Origin: Bacillota bacterium
Lineage (GTDB): Bacteria; Bacillota; UBA5301; JAMCQP01
Assembly (NCBI GenBank): GCA_023381695.1
Contig: JAMCQP010000022.1
Location: 1 to 64,000, forward strand
Length of the DNA stretch: 64,000 nt
Reading direction: 5' to 3'
Below the pieces are notes generated by a model. It made no database searches and was not told the DNA's origin. It saw nothing but the letters and a program-made list of their open reading frames with translations. The translations under genes and the position numbers were made by a program. Shown here in pieces: positions 26,665 through 35,306 of the stretch (positions are counted from its first letter, which is position 1; every line of letters begins with the position of its first letter).

Positions 26665-27678
26665 CTACCACAGATTGTCTAGAATGGGTGCATCCCCAAA
26701 GCGGTAAAGGAACTGTTTTATCTCAGTGATGGTGGGTAACGCGGGGATTGCCCCCCTCTTGCTAACGGTAAGGGCTCCGACCGCTGTTGCAAACCGGGTA
26801 GCAGCACTTATCTCTTCGAGATTTGGAGCTTTTGCTTTGCCAATACCGACGAGGTAACTGGCAAAAGCCGCGCAAAACGCATCGCCGGCGGCAGTAGTAT
26901 CAACCGCATGTACTTCATAAGGAGGTACATGTATCTGAATGGTCTGCGTTGGTGCCATATGAGTGACAGCGTAGGGATGTTGCGTAGTTAGAAACGCTCC
27001 TTTGTCCCCCAATGTAATGACCGACACCGGCACGCCCTGTTCTGCGAGCTTTTGGCCGGCTATAACGGCAGTTTCAACTCCGTCAACATGTACACCGGTT
27101 AGATATTCGGCTTCGGTTTGATTAGGCATCAGGTAGTACATTCCGCTCAGTGATAACTCTGCAACTCGCTGGGGCGGCGAGGGCGTGATGAAAAGAGGTA
27201 TGCCTTGTTCACGTGCCCAGGTAACAAGAAACTTTCCACCCTCGTGCGGGAATTCAGCATGCAAAAGGATAGCATCTGCTGCAAAAATGGCCGCTTGCGC
27301 TCTCGAAAGAGCCTCCAGCGGGAATGCATTATTAGCGCCTCCATATGAGAGGATCATGTTATTGCCAGCATGATCCACCGCGATAACTGACAGACCGGTG
27401 GCCTCTTTAGGGTTTCGGAAAACGTAGTCGCACTTAACGTCTAAGGCTTGCAATGTATCGAGAGCTAGTATACCGTTGGTATCATTGCCTACTGCGCCTA
27501 AAAGATAAGCTTCCGCACCCAACTTTCGGCACATCACAGCTTGGTTGGCCCCTTTACCACCAACGACCCGTTCCATTGTGTCGGTTACAACAGTCTCGCC
27601 TGCCTTGGGTAGCAGTTCGAAAGGCAAAATATAATCGATATACAACGTCCCTGCTATGGTGATTTTGGACATCTTCAT
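26665..27678 (-). CDS. rbsK: Ribokinase (PfkB family)
   Basis: 337 residues. PfkB signatures: GGKGANQAVMCRKLGA near residue 40 and DTTAAGDAFCAAF near 268, where Asp is the catalytic base; the TAAGD version is that of E. coli RbsK. Phosphorylates ribose to ribose 5-phosphate. It faces the operon tail to tail, 81 bases away, so it is separately transcribed, yet it completes the ribose pathway with RbsD. The C-terminal 30 residues are longer than usual. Confidence 0.9.
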   Translation of the reverse strand: MKMSKITIAGTLYIDYILPFELLPKAGETVVTDTMERVVGGKGANQAVMCRKLGAEAYLLGAVGNDTNGILALDTLQALDVKCDYVFRNPKEATGLSVIAVDHAGNNMILSYGGANNAFPLEALSRAQAAIFAADAILLHAEFPHEGGKFLVTWAREQGIPLFITPSPPQRVAELSLSGMYYLMPNQTEAEYLTGVHVDGVETAVIAGQKLAEQGVPVSVITLGDKGAFLTTQHPYAVTHMAPTQTIQIHVPPYEVHAVDTTAAGDAFCAAFASYLVGIGKAKAPNLEEISAATRFATAVGALTVSKRGAIPALPTITEIKQFLYRFGDAPILDNLW

Positions 27679-27779
27679 TTACTATTATCCTCGCCCTGGA
27701 TAATGGTCTCATGTTTGGACTCTTCTGTTTTGCATTTCGACATACTGTTGCATTCCACCTGCTTAATACAACACAAAGG

Positions 27780-28040
27780 GATAGAGCTGGGGCCGGATCT
27801 GGAGATTATCCCGATGACCTGGAACGACGCGCGAGTGGCTCTCACGTGGTTCAGGGCATGACTTACAGCCCCGCGCGTGGCAACGGTGGCTGTGCAGAAA
27901 GGCGACATCAGCTCGGAACTGGTTAAGCAGGTGCCCGGCGTTCGCTTGATTGAAACAGCTAACCAGGAGCAGGCCCTCGAAAACCTTCTCGGCGGCAAGG
28001 TGGCGATTTCGAATGATAAAAACAAGCAAGCGGCACGAAC
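27780..28040 (+). pseudogene. Internal fragment of a ligand-binding sensor kinase
   Basis: Two or three frames contain pieces of a solute-binding (SBP_bac_3) domain: LEIIPMTWNDARVAL, VQGMTYSP-like and KGDISSELVKQVPGVRLIET followed by NQEQALENLLGGKVAI. It has no start or stop of its own. It is just the portion absent from the kinase remnant at 30005, suggesting two related kinase genes that lost different parts. Confidence 0.7.
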
Positions 28041-28066
28041 ACGATGAGATAGTCGGGTTTAGAGAG

Positions 28067-28859
28067 GGCTCGGCTTACCCAGTTTTGCGCGGAATTAAAG
28101 CCCCAGGAGCGCCAGATACGACTTTTGCAACGAAAACTCGACCGGCAAAGGAGGGCGAATAACCCCGAAAATTATCATGCGAACGGGACGGTAAAGCTCG
28201 GTGCAAAGCAGTGGAAAAGGTCCAAGCGATCTCAGGATAGCCTGGATCAACTTCGGGAGATTCAGCGTAGACTGGCTGCGCATCGCAAGAGTTTGCATGG
28301 AAGACTCGTCAATGAGATTGTGGAGTTGGGTAACGTCTTCAAACTTGAAAAGCTGTCCTACCGGGCCTTCCAAAAAGAATTCGGACGGTCGGTGGGTTTG
28401 CGTGCTCCGGGCGGGTTTGTCTCGGAACTACGCCGTAAGGCTGAGAGTGCTGGCGGCAAGGTGATCGAGTTTCCCATCCGAAACACCAGGCTATCCCAGA
28501 GGTGCCACTGTGGTCAGGTCCATAAAAAACGCTTGTCGGAACGCTGGCAGGGGTGCGCCTGTGGGGTTTTCGCTCAACGGGACCTGTATTCGGCGTTTTT
28601 GGCGCGATTTGTGGAACAAGAAACCAACCAGCTCCACGCGGGCCAGGCGGCTGAAGCCTGGACGGGTGCGGAACCGCTCCTGCGGACGGCGTGGCAGCAG
28701 GCCGTAACCAACCAACCTGCAAGTGGGAGGAGCAATCCTTCCTCCTTCGGGGCAACCCGGAGTTGGAGCGGGTCGTCCGTGGAAGGGGAGATAGCCTGTA
28801 CCAAGGCCCGGGATGTTGTAGCCTACCCTTTGGGGACGGCGAGAGCCCGGGAGAGGTAG
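28067..28859 (+). pseudogene. TnpB (IS200/IS605 type), 5'-truncated copy
   Basis: About 99 percent identical by eye to 41279-42072 but cut further: the first RuvC Asp (GLDIGPST) is missing, so the protein cannot be active. RuvC-II Glu (FKLEKLSYRAF), the zinc ribbon (RCHCGQ, GCACGV) and the RuvC-III RDLYSAFLAR remain. The break at about 28067 joins it to unrelated DNA. The 3' omega-RNA region is intact. Confidence 0.85.
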
Positions 28860-28906
28860 CGGTGGTTCTCTCTAAAACCCCCTGGCTTTAGCCCTGGGGA
28901 GGTTTA
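28717..28906 (+). ncRNA. Omega-RNA region of truncated TnpB
   Basis: GC-rich structured sequence overlapping the TnpB 3' end and running to a terminal hairpin (CCCCTGGC-TTTA-GCCCTGGGG) plus GAGGTTTA, the right-end form of IS200/IS605 elements. In such elements this RNA guides TnpB; the guide would be the first 16-20 bases after 28906 (GAATATGTTACAGTAC...). Assignment rests on position and the terminal hairpin. Confidence 0.55.
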
Positions 28907-28961
28907 GAATATGTTACAGTACAGATAGATAAATATTGTCGAAAGCTTGAGGAGGGATGGC

Positions 28962-29306
28962 ATGGACATCGAGCGTGAGTGGCTAACGGTGCAGGAAGCA
29001 GCGGACTATTTGGGCGTGGCCCGGCCCACCATTTACAGATGGGCCAAGCAGGGACGGCTGCCAATTTACAAATTGGCGGAGGGCGTGGCCCGAGTGAAGA
29101 CCCAGGACCTGAAAAAGTTTCTAGAAGGAGCCAGGCCTTTATATAAGTCCGGACTTTCCCTGGAGCAGCCTGCCTTGCAAGACGAGCAAGAGCGGAAAGA
29201 GCTATTGGCGAAAGACCCCATCTTGAAGGTGATCGGCTGCCTTTCCGGAGAATCTCTCTCCAGTGAAGAGATTGAAAATGAACTCTATGGGAAGGGTTCT
29301 GTATGA
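28962..29306 (+). CDS. Excisionase-type HTH antitoxin
   Basis: 114 residues, ATG nine bases after GAGGAGGG. MerR/excisionase-like helix-turn-helix at the N-terminus: LTVQEAADYLGVARPTIYRW, then GRLPIYKLAEGVARVKTQDL. The acidic C-terminal 50 residues probably bind the toxin. The stop overlaps the start of a PIN toxin gene (ATGA), a common antitoxin-toxin arrangement. The toxin is broken, so this gene is now an orphan. Confidence 0.82.
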   Translation: MDIEREWLTVQEAADYLGVARPTIYRWAKQGRLPIYKLAEGVARVKTQDLKKFLEGARPLYKSGLSLEQPALQDEQERKELLAKDPILKVIGCLSGESLSSEEIENELYGKGSV

Positions 29307-29604
29307 TTTCCAGATCCGTCTTTATAGACACCTGGGGCTGGATTGCTCTGGGGCACCGAAGCGATCCTCGCCATACAGAGGTGAGCCAGTTCTACCAGAC
29401 GCTCCGCACCAATAATGCCTTGATCTACACCAGTGATTACGTCCTGGACGAGGTGGTCACACTCCTCTTCCGAAGGATAAACCCCAGATATCCTTCACTG
29501 ACTTGACTTCCATGGTCGTGATGAGCGAGTGCCGGATAAAACAGGTCCTCACCGAGGACAAGCACTTTTTCGAAGTGGGGATGGGCCTGCAAAGAGTGCC
29601 TTGA
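29303..29604 (+). pseudogene. PIN-domain toxin, internal deletion and frameshift
   Basis: The N-terminus (RSVFIDTWGWIAL, first catalytic Asp; DYVLDEVVTLLF, conserved Glu) is intact to about 29480. The C-terminal part (FTDLTSMVVMSE, then VLTEDKHFFEVG) continues in another frame. About 45 residues that should hold further active-site acids are missing. A PIN RNase of the VapC class, now inactive. Confidence 0.8.
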
Positions 29605-29622
29605 TTCAGCGTAAAAGTATCT

Positions 29623-29694
29623 CGAGACCTCACTCCCTTTGGTCGGGGTTGGTCGCCCTTCATGGACAACCTTTTGGTGAGGTCTCGCTTTTTT
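29623..29694 (+). terminator. Strong double hairpin with T-tract
   Basis: CGAGACCTCAC pairs perfectly with GTGAGGTCTCG (11 bp), enclosing a smaller GGTTG/CAACC stem, and CTTTTTT follows. This would terminate the antitoxin/toxin transcript. Confidence 0.7.
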
Positions 29695-29805
29695 ATCTCG
29701 ACCCTCGATCACCTGCTACAGCCGGGCGCACTGGAGAAGGAAGGAGATGCAAGTTTGCCGAAATAAACAACAGCGGGTCAGGAAAGACGGCCAGGAAAGA
29801 TAGCC

Positions 29806-30004
29806 ATGAAAGATGGGGTGCAGGGACTGATGCAGGTTCAACAGGTACGCATGCTCTTGCAAAAGTATTCGGAAGAAGAACTGCGCATACAGAGAGGATC
29901 TCTGGTTGCGTGAGTACGAGGCTTGTCTGAAAAGAGGTATCAAGCCAAGGAGGGAACTGGTGAAAGCCTACGAGATGTGGCGGCAAAAAAGGTGGGTGGT
30001 ATAA
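29806..30004 (+). pseudogene. Remnant of unknown helical protein family (copy A)
   Basis: The first 27 codons (VQGLMQVQQVRMLLQKYSEE) and the last 35 (EDLWLREYEACLKRGIKPRR) match the full gene at 38718, but some 800 bases between are gone. Two deletions are visible, since a 12-base piece from the middle of the gene (GCATACAGAGAG) survives between them; one join shares AGGA with both parents. The upstream leader (from 29732) is also conserved with copies B and C. Confidence 0.85.
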
Positions 30005-31028
30005 TTGAACCCCAAAAAACGGAGCCCCATCGCCCTTTCTCTTCTTTTCACCAGCATCCTTGTGCCGCTTTTGCTTTTTTCTTCGTCCCCCACGTCCCCC
30101 AACACCTGCGCCGCCGCCAACGACACTCCCCGCCCTCCCGGCCGGACCATTCGGGTCGGTGGGGACAACAATTATCCGCCGTATGAGTATGTGGATGCCA
30201 ACGGGGATCACAAGACCGAATATTTAAAGATAGTGGGGGAGCCGCTCAGCCCGACCACTTATTCCGCCGTGGTTTTAAAGGGCAACACCGAACTTCTCAA
30301 ACTCTTGAACAAAGGCATTGAGGCCATCAAGAAAAACGGAACTTACAACAAAATCTATGGGAAATGGTTCGGCGAGGAGATCATCGATGAATCCCGCGTG
30401 CTGAAGGCCCGATTGACGATCGCCCTTTCCTTTGCCGCCTTGATCTGGATGGCCCTCCTGGTCATCTTTTACTGGAACCGGACCTTGAAGCGGAAAATTG
30501 ATGATCATACCAGGCTTTTGCGGGAAGCCAACCAGAAACTCCTGCTTCAAAAAGAACAATTGGAGAAGAGCAACCGGCTGAAGGAAAAGATTCTCGAGAA
30601 CTCCTTGAATGGCATCATCGCCTGCGATCTTGAGGGAAACGTCCTCTCTTGCAACTCCATGGCCCAAACACTGCTTAACTTACCGTCGTCCCGGCCGGAT
30701 TCGGTTCCGGGTGTGCATATCCCCGGTTGCTTTGAGCCCCAAGCACATCGATCTGGCCATCCGGGACAAAACCATTACCAAGGTTGAGGAGAAGCCTTAC
30801 ACCGGCCCGGATGGAGAGGGACGGCTGTTATCCTATGATGTGGCGCCGATTTTAGACGCAACGGCGCAGCCGGAGGGCGTGATCATCAGTTTTCGCGATA
30901 TAACCGAGGACAGGCGCCTCAAGGAACAACTTTTTCTGCAGGACCGCATTCAATCGCTGGGGCAGATCGCCGCCGGCGTCGCCCATGAACTGCGCAACCC
31001 CTTGAGTTCCATTCAGACCACTTCAGAA
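30005..31028 (+). pseudogene. Sensor histidine kinase, broken
   Basis: Order of parts: signal peptide, start of a solute-binding domain (RTIRVGGDNNYPPYEYVDANG), a deletion of most of that domain, its end (YLKIVGEPLSPTTYSAVVLK), one membrane helix (about residues 140-160), coiled coil, PAS domain, then a frameshift near 30700 and the dimerisation/phosphoacceptor motif GVAHELRNPLSSIQT. The ATPase domain is missing because the gene is cut at about 31028. It would have sensed an amino acid-like ligand outside the cell. Confidence 0.8.
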
Positions 31029-31346
31029 TCGACTGGGGATAATCGATTCGCGCCGCTCATAAACATCGTTGATCAGATCCTTTAGCCAGTTTAACACTTG
31101 CCAGGCGTCCGTCGTATTCAGCACTCTTGCCATGGTGAGATGCCTGGGATACAAGGTTATCAGGCGGAACTCTTTCATAAAAGTCAAACTGGACACATTC
31201 CGGTTATAAGTGGCGTTCTTCAATACCGCTTTAAGGTATGGCATCACCCCGGTTATCTCTGTTGACAACTGAGCAATCAGTTGGACCTTTCCAGGATCGG
31301 CGCTGCACGGCGTAATGAAACTAATGGAGATATCCTTCAAAAACAT
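31023..31346 (-). pseudogene. N-terminal part of an Fe-S binding protein
   Basis: 107 residues (ISFITPCSADPGKVQLIAQL, LITLYPRHLTMARVLN, NWLKDLINDVYERRESIIPS) that resemble the N-terminal domain of Bacillota proteins which end in a four-cysteine Fe-S domain. The stop falls at the junction with the broken kinase, so the Fe-S domain appears lost. It follows the cysteine desulfurase-like gene in the same direction, which fits a role in sulfur or cluster handling. Confidence 0.6.
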
Positions 31347-31413
31347 CTTCTCACCCGCCTTTAAAACTACACGATCTTTAAAACCGCACGATCTTCAAAA
31401 CCGCATGAGCTTC

Positions 31414-32568
31414 TTACCGCCCGGCCTTGCCGGCAATCTCGGCCAGGGCCTGAACGACGCTATCGATCTCCTTTATGGTATTGAAATATCCGATGCCGAA
31501 TCTTACCGTCCCCCGGTCGATGGTTCCGATGGTTCGATGCGCCATCGGAGCGCAGTGAAGGCCGGATCTGGCCATGACCCCGTAGCCCTGGTCCAGGACA
31601 CGGGCTACGTCTGGCGCCATGACGCCCGGGACGTTGAGAGAGACGACACCCACCTGTTTTTCCGGATCCTTTGGCCCGTAAACCTCTATGCCGGGAATTC
31701 TTTCCAGGGCTTGAAGGAAATAGCCGGTGAGTTCCTTTTCCCTGTCCCTGATCCGGCCGATTCCCTCGTGCAGGATGAAGTCGACTCCCGCCAGAAGGCC
31801 CGCTATCCCGCTTACATTCAAGGTTCCCGCCTCGAAACGATCGGGGAGGTGATCGGGCTGACTCTCCAGGATGGAATCTCCTCCGGTTCCCCCCTCCTTG
31901 AGAGGAAGGAGTTCCACGCCTTCGCGGATAAACAGGCCTCCCGTCCCCGTGGGGCCAAAAAGGCCCTTATGCCCCGTGAAAGCCAGTAGGTCGGCCCCCA
32001 GCGCTCTTACATCAATGGGATAGATCCCGGCGGTCTGAGCCGCGTCAATCAGGAACGCCACCCCTCGCTCCCGCGCCACCGCCCCGACCTCGCCGGCCGG
32101 CAGGATCGTCCCGGTGACATTTGAGGCGTGCGTCATCACCACCAGCCTGGTGTTGGGCCTGATGGCCCTTGCCACATCTCCTGCCCGGAGAGATCCGTCT
32201 CTGGAGCAGGATACCACCGTGATTTCGATGCCCCGCTCGTTCTCCAGCCTCTTTAAAGGCCGCCACACGGCATTGTGTTCCATACTGCTGGTAATCACGT
32301 GGTCGCCGGCCTTAAGAAGCCCCTTGATGGCCAGGTTGAGGGATTCCGTGACGTTTGAAGTAAAGACGATCCGGGAGACATCGTTGATGCCAAAGAGCTT
32401 CCCAAGGGCCTCGCGCGCCGAGAATACTACTTTATCCGCCAGAAGGGCCTGTCTGTACGCTCCCCGGCCGGAACTTGCCCCGATCTCCCGCATGAAAGCG
32501 TCCACGGCCCTGTATACCGTTTCTGGTTTCGGATATGAGGTTGCCGCGTTATCAAGGTAGATCCCCAT
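31414..32568 (-). CDS. Cysteine desulfurase family protein (class V aminotransferase)
   Basis: 384 residues. IYLDNAATSYPKPETV at the start, SSMEHNAVWRP, ASNVTGTILP, the PLP-binding lysine in FTGHKGLFGPTGTGG near residue 200 and the catalytic cysteine in RSGLHCAPMAHRT near 335. This matches the EF2568 subfamily rather than housekeeping IscS/NifS. It takes sulfur or selenium from cysteine or selenocysteine, the acceptor being unknown; a truncated Fe-S protein gene lies just downstream. Confidence 0.88.
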   Translation of the reverse strand: MGIYLDNAATSYPKPETVYRAVDAFMREIGASSGRGAYRQALLADKVVFSAREALGKLFGINDVSRIVFTSNVTESLNLAIKGLLKAGDHVITSSMEHNAVWRPLKRLENERGIEITVVSCSRDGSLRAGDVARAIRPNTRLVVMTHASNVTGTILPAGEVGAVARERGVAFLIDAAQTAGIYPIDVRALGADLLAFTGHKGLFGPTGTGGLFIREGVELLPLKEGGTGGDSILESQPDHLPDRFEAGTLNVSGIAGLLAGVDFILHEGIGRIRDREKELTGYFLQALERIPGIEVYGPKDPEKQVGVVSLNVPGVMAPDVARVLDQGYGVMARSGLHCAPMAHRTIGTIDRGTVRFGIGYFNTIKEIDSVVQALAEIAGKAGR

Positions 32569-33071
32569 CTAAGCCCCTCCCTGCGCCCTGGGTTTAGCAC
32601 AAGCCAAAAGGGACCCCGTCGTGCGTCTGTGTCGGTATCGCTTCAAGACTTGTACTGCTTCAATATATGACGAGGCTGGCGAAATTGAGCCTGGGGCGAT
32701 TTGAATTGGCCCCACCCTTTTATATTTCTCCTCATTGGGGGGCAACAAGAGTGCTCGATGGGGGATTAATGGCTGAAGACGCCGGGCAGAGTGGGCCTTT
32801 TCCATCAAAAAGAAGAAAGTAAGCATCTGCTGCGGTTCTTTCGATCTAGTGCGGCTCAATGCGACAACTCTCTTCATTACCGGATCGCAACACTCGCCGG
32901 GGAAGACCGGCTCGGAGACGAACCCCTGGCACTGGAATTGCTTGATTTGGTGGCGGTACTGGAGAAGGAAGGAGAAGCAAGCTTGCCGAAATAACCACCA
33001 GCGGATCAGAAGAAAACCAGGAAAGATAGCCGGAAAAGATAGCCAGGAAAGATGAGCCAGGAAATATCGGA
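32569..33071. other. Upstream region of helical protein copy B
   Basis: No complete gene. From 32875 to 32994 an open stretch on plus ends LEKEGEASLPK then stop; the same ending precedes copies A (29732) and C (38641), so it is the tail of a lost upstream gene or a conserved leader. After it come tandem copies of CCAGGAAAGAT. Confidence 0.4.
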
Positions 33072-34025
33072 GTGCAGGGACTGATGCAGATTCAACAGGT
33101 GCGCACGCTCTTGCAAAAGTATTCGGAAGAGGAGTTGCGATTGCTCGCCGCCGAAATTTATAAGTGCATTCCTAAAAAGGTGATCGCAGAAAAAGAGATC
33201 GATGCGCTGCTGGAAAATCTTCAAACCGTGCTCCAGACCCGGAAACAAAACCGCAAGACGGCCAACCGTCCCGATTTTGAAGCCGTCGCCCGGGAAGCGG
33301 AGGAATTCCTTGCAAACGCCGGACAGCAGTATTACTTCGCTCCAAACCGGGTCATTCCCAAGAGCCGGCGGCCCAAATGGCGCTTCATCGCCAAACGGTT
33401 GCACGATGAATTGCTCGCGCTTGGCCAGGATGAGGAACATCTCCCCCAGGTAAGCGACCTCATGACCCGGCTTTATGAGCTGCTTTGTAAGGCGTGCCGC
33501 CAGTATCTTTTCAGTTCGGACGATCCCTTTCGGTCCGTGGGCATCAAGCAAAGCCAGTTTTTTCGGGATGTGGTCGCCCTGCGGAAGAGAGCCGGTATGC
33601 CGGCGGAGTGGATAACGTCCGCCATCAACCTGATCGCCGACCAGGGGCTCCACAGCAGTACCCTTTCCGAAGACCTGATCGATGCCTTCCTCGAGTTTTT
33701 GAACACGGCGCCCTTGAAGGAAGAAGCGGTGGCCCAGGCGGATCACCTCCGCCGGAAATACGCCGCGCAGGGTGAGAACAGCCGCAAATATCCGGACTAT
33801 CAAGTTCAGGAGAGGAACGACACCCTGGTGGAGCTGGTTTTCCGACTGCACATGGCTCTGGCGGATCATGAGGCGGCAGTCGATTATTTCAAGGATCATT
33901 ATGATGAAGCTGGCCGTGATACCGCATTCGCTTATTTGCAAAGAGGCATCAAGCCAAGGAGGGAACTGGTGAAAGCCTACGAGTTTGCACAAAAAACGGG
34001 CCGTCTCCCGGAGTACACCGGCTGA
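33072..34025 (+). CDS. Unknown helical protein, copy B with 29-residue deletion
   Basis: 317 residues from GTG, same family as 38718-39758 with about 90 percent identity by eye. Compared with copy C, 29 residues near the C-terminus (from DAAYREEIKLYILLEKLL to YEACLQRG) are missing in frame. All-helical, rich in Arg, Glu and Leu; no recognised domain. Conserved segments include YYFAPNRVIPKSRRPKWRF and DDPFRSVGIKQSQFFRDVVA. Whether the deletion leaves a working protein is unclear. Confidence 0.7.
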   Translation: MQGLMQIQQVRTLLQKYSEEELRLLAAEIYKCIPKKVIAEKEIDALLENLQTVLQTRKQNRKTANRPDFEAVAREAEEFLANAGQQYYFAPNRVIPKSRRPKWRFIAKRLHDELLALGQDEEHLPQVSDLMTRLYELLCKACRQYLFSSDDPFRSVGIKQSQFFRDVVALRKRAGMPAEWITSAINLIADQGLHSSTLSEDLIDAFLEFLNTAPLKEEAVAQADHLRRKYAAQGENSRKYPDYQVQERNDTLVELVFRLHMALADHEAAVDYFKDHYDEAGRDTAFAYLQRGIKPRRELVKAYEFAQKTGRLPEYTG

Positions 34026-34083
34026 CGCACCTTTCAGATGCCGAAAGGGGATCGCGCAAAATAATTTATGCGCGCGCGTGTAA

Positions 34084-35217
34084 TTAAAGATTGGTCGTTT
34101 CCCCCGCCGCGTTTTTTGCGCCGCAATCAGGGCATAGAGCGGTTCCGTTTCTGGCGATGTGCACCACTGAAAACAGTTGCCCGCAGGAGGGGCAGGCTGG
34201 CAATTCCAGTTGGTTGGCCGCCACGTTGTAGTAAAGCTCCAGCGGCGCGGCCAGGGATTTATGCTGGACCTCGACGATCAACTTTACTTTCGGCAGGATA
34301 TAGACGGTGGCGCTGTCCAGCCAGCACTCCACCCGGGATTTGAATTTCTCCACAATGTCCTGGCGCCGTTTTTGGTGATCGGCTCGGGTCGCGGCCAGTT
34401 TCTGCGCCAGCTTCTGGCGCCGCGGGTCATCCTCGTCCAGGCGGGCCAGGCGCTTCTCAATTTCGGCGGCGATGCCGGCGTAGTAGGCTTCCAGCCGTTT
34501 CTCTTCCTCCTTCAGGTAGCCGTGCATCCGGCGTTGAAATTCCGAAAGATCCTTTTCAATCATGGTCGGCAGAGCATTTTTGGCGATCTCATACGCTCTG
34601 GCGTAGCCGCAGGAGGCTGCAGGGGCCAGTTTCAGAAGCGCTTCCCCGGGGCCGGATGCTTCCGCAAAAAAGATCCCGCTCAGCCAGGGAAGCTGGTAGG
34701 TTACGTCCCTGGCGGCCGCCAGATCCACCAGCACCGGATAAGCCGCCTCCTGTTTCTCGTCGGAGATGAACCGCACCATGAAAAGAAAGAGGAGGTACTC
34801 CACGCGCACCAAGGCGCTGGATTTCAAAGCAGGCCTCTTGCACCTGACGAAGTCGAGCTTTTTTTCCACCCGTTCCAGCAGGCCGGGAGGGACGGACAGG
34901 CGGTCCACCACCGCCAGTTTTTGCGTGACCTTCCCCAGGGTCTTGCCCAGCTCCACCGCCCTGTCCAGCAGGGGATGCCCGAAAGTGACAAAATGGGCGC
35001 CGGGAGTTTCCCTTGCGGCGTCGTAATCGAAGGCCATGGTGATCTCCGCGGGTGTGTCCAGGGCCGCTGCGGTTTCCGCGGGAAGCAGGGCTTCCACCAG
35101 GGCGTATTCCGGAACATCCACCAGGGCTCCCTGGGAAGCCAGCAGATCCAGCATGAACCGTTGCAAATCCAGGCCTGGTTTGGAGTTTTCCGGCCGGGAG
35201 AGCGCTGGATCGTTCAT
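34084..35217 (-). CDS. Zinc-ribbon protein paired with SNF2 helicase
   Basis: 377 residues, AGGTGAA six bases before the ATG. The N-terminal 200 residues are helical and unrecognised; about 220-320 form a charged coiled coil (EEEKRLEAYYAGIAAEIEKR). The end has ACPSCGQLFSVVHIA and ALCPDCGAKN, a CxxC-x18-CxxC zinc ribbon. It starts 89 bases after the SNF2 gene on the same strand, so they are probably one operon and one complex. No function is known to me. A GC-rich hairpin (34053-34074) separates it from the convergent copy B. Confidence 0.72.
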   Translation of the reverse strand: MNDPALSRPENSKPGLDLQRFMLDLLASQGALVDVPEYALVEALLPAETAAALDTPAEITMAFDYDAARETPGAHFVTFGHPLLDRAVELGKTLGKVTQKLAVVDRLSVPPGLLERVEKKLDFVRCKRPALKSSALVRVEYLLFLFMVRFISDEKQEAAYPVLVDLAAARDVTYQLPWLSGIFFAEASGPGEALLKLAPAASCGYARAYEIAKNALPTMIEKDLSEFQRRMHGYLKEEEKRLEAYYAGIAAEIEKRLARLDEDDPRRQKLAQKLAATRADHQKRRQDIVEKFKSRVECWLDSATVYILPKVKLIVEVQHKSLAAPLELYYNVAANQLELPACPSCGQLFSVVHIARNGTALCPDCGAKNAAGETTNL

Positions 35218-35306
35218 AGCCGTTCACCTGCCTTGAATAAACTTTGGCAACCTTGCCAAAACGGCATGCCGCAAGGTTTTATCCGAAGAGGGCTCCGCAT
35301 GCTGCT

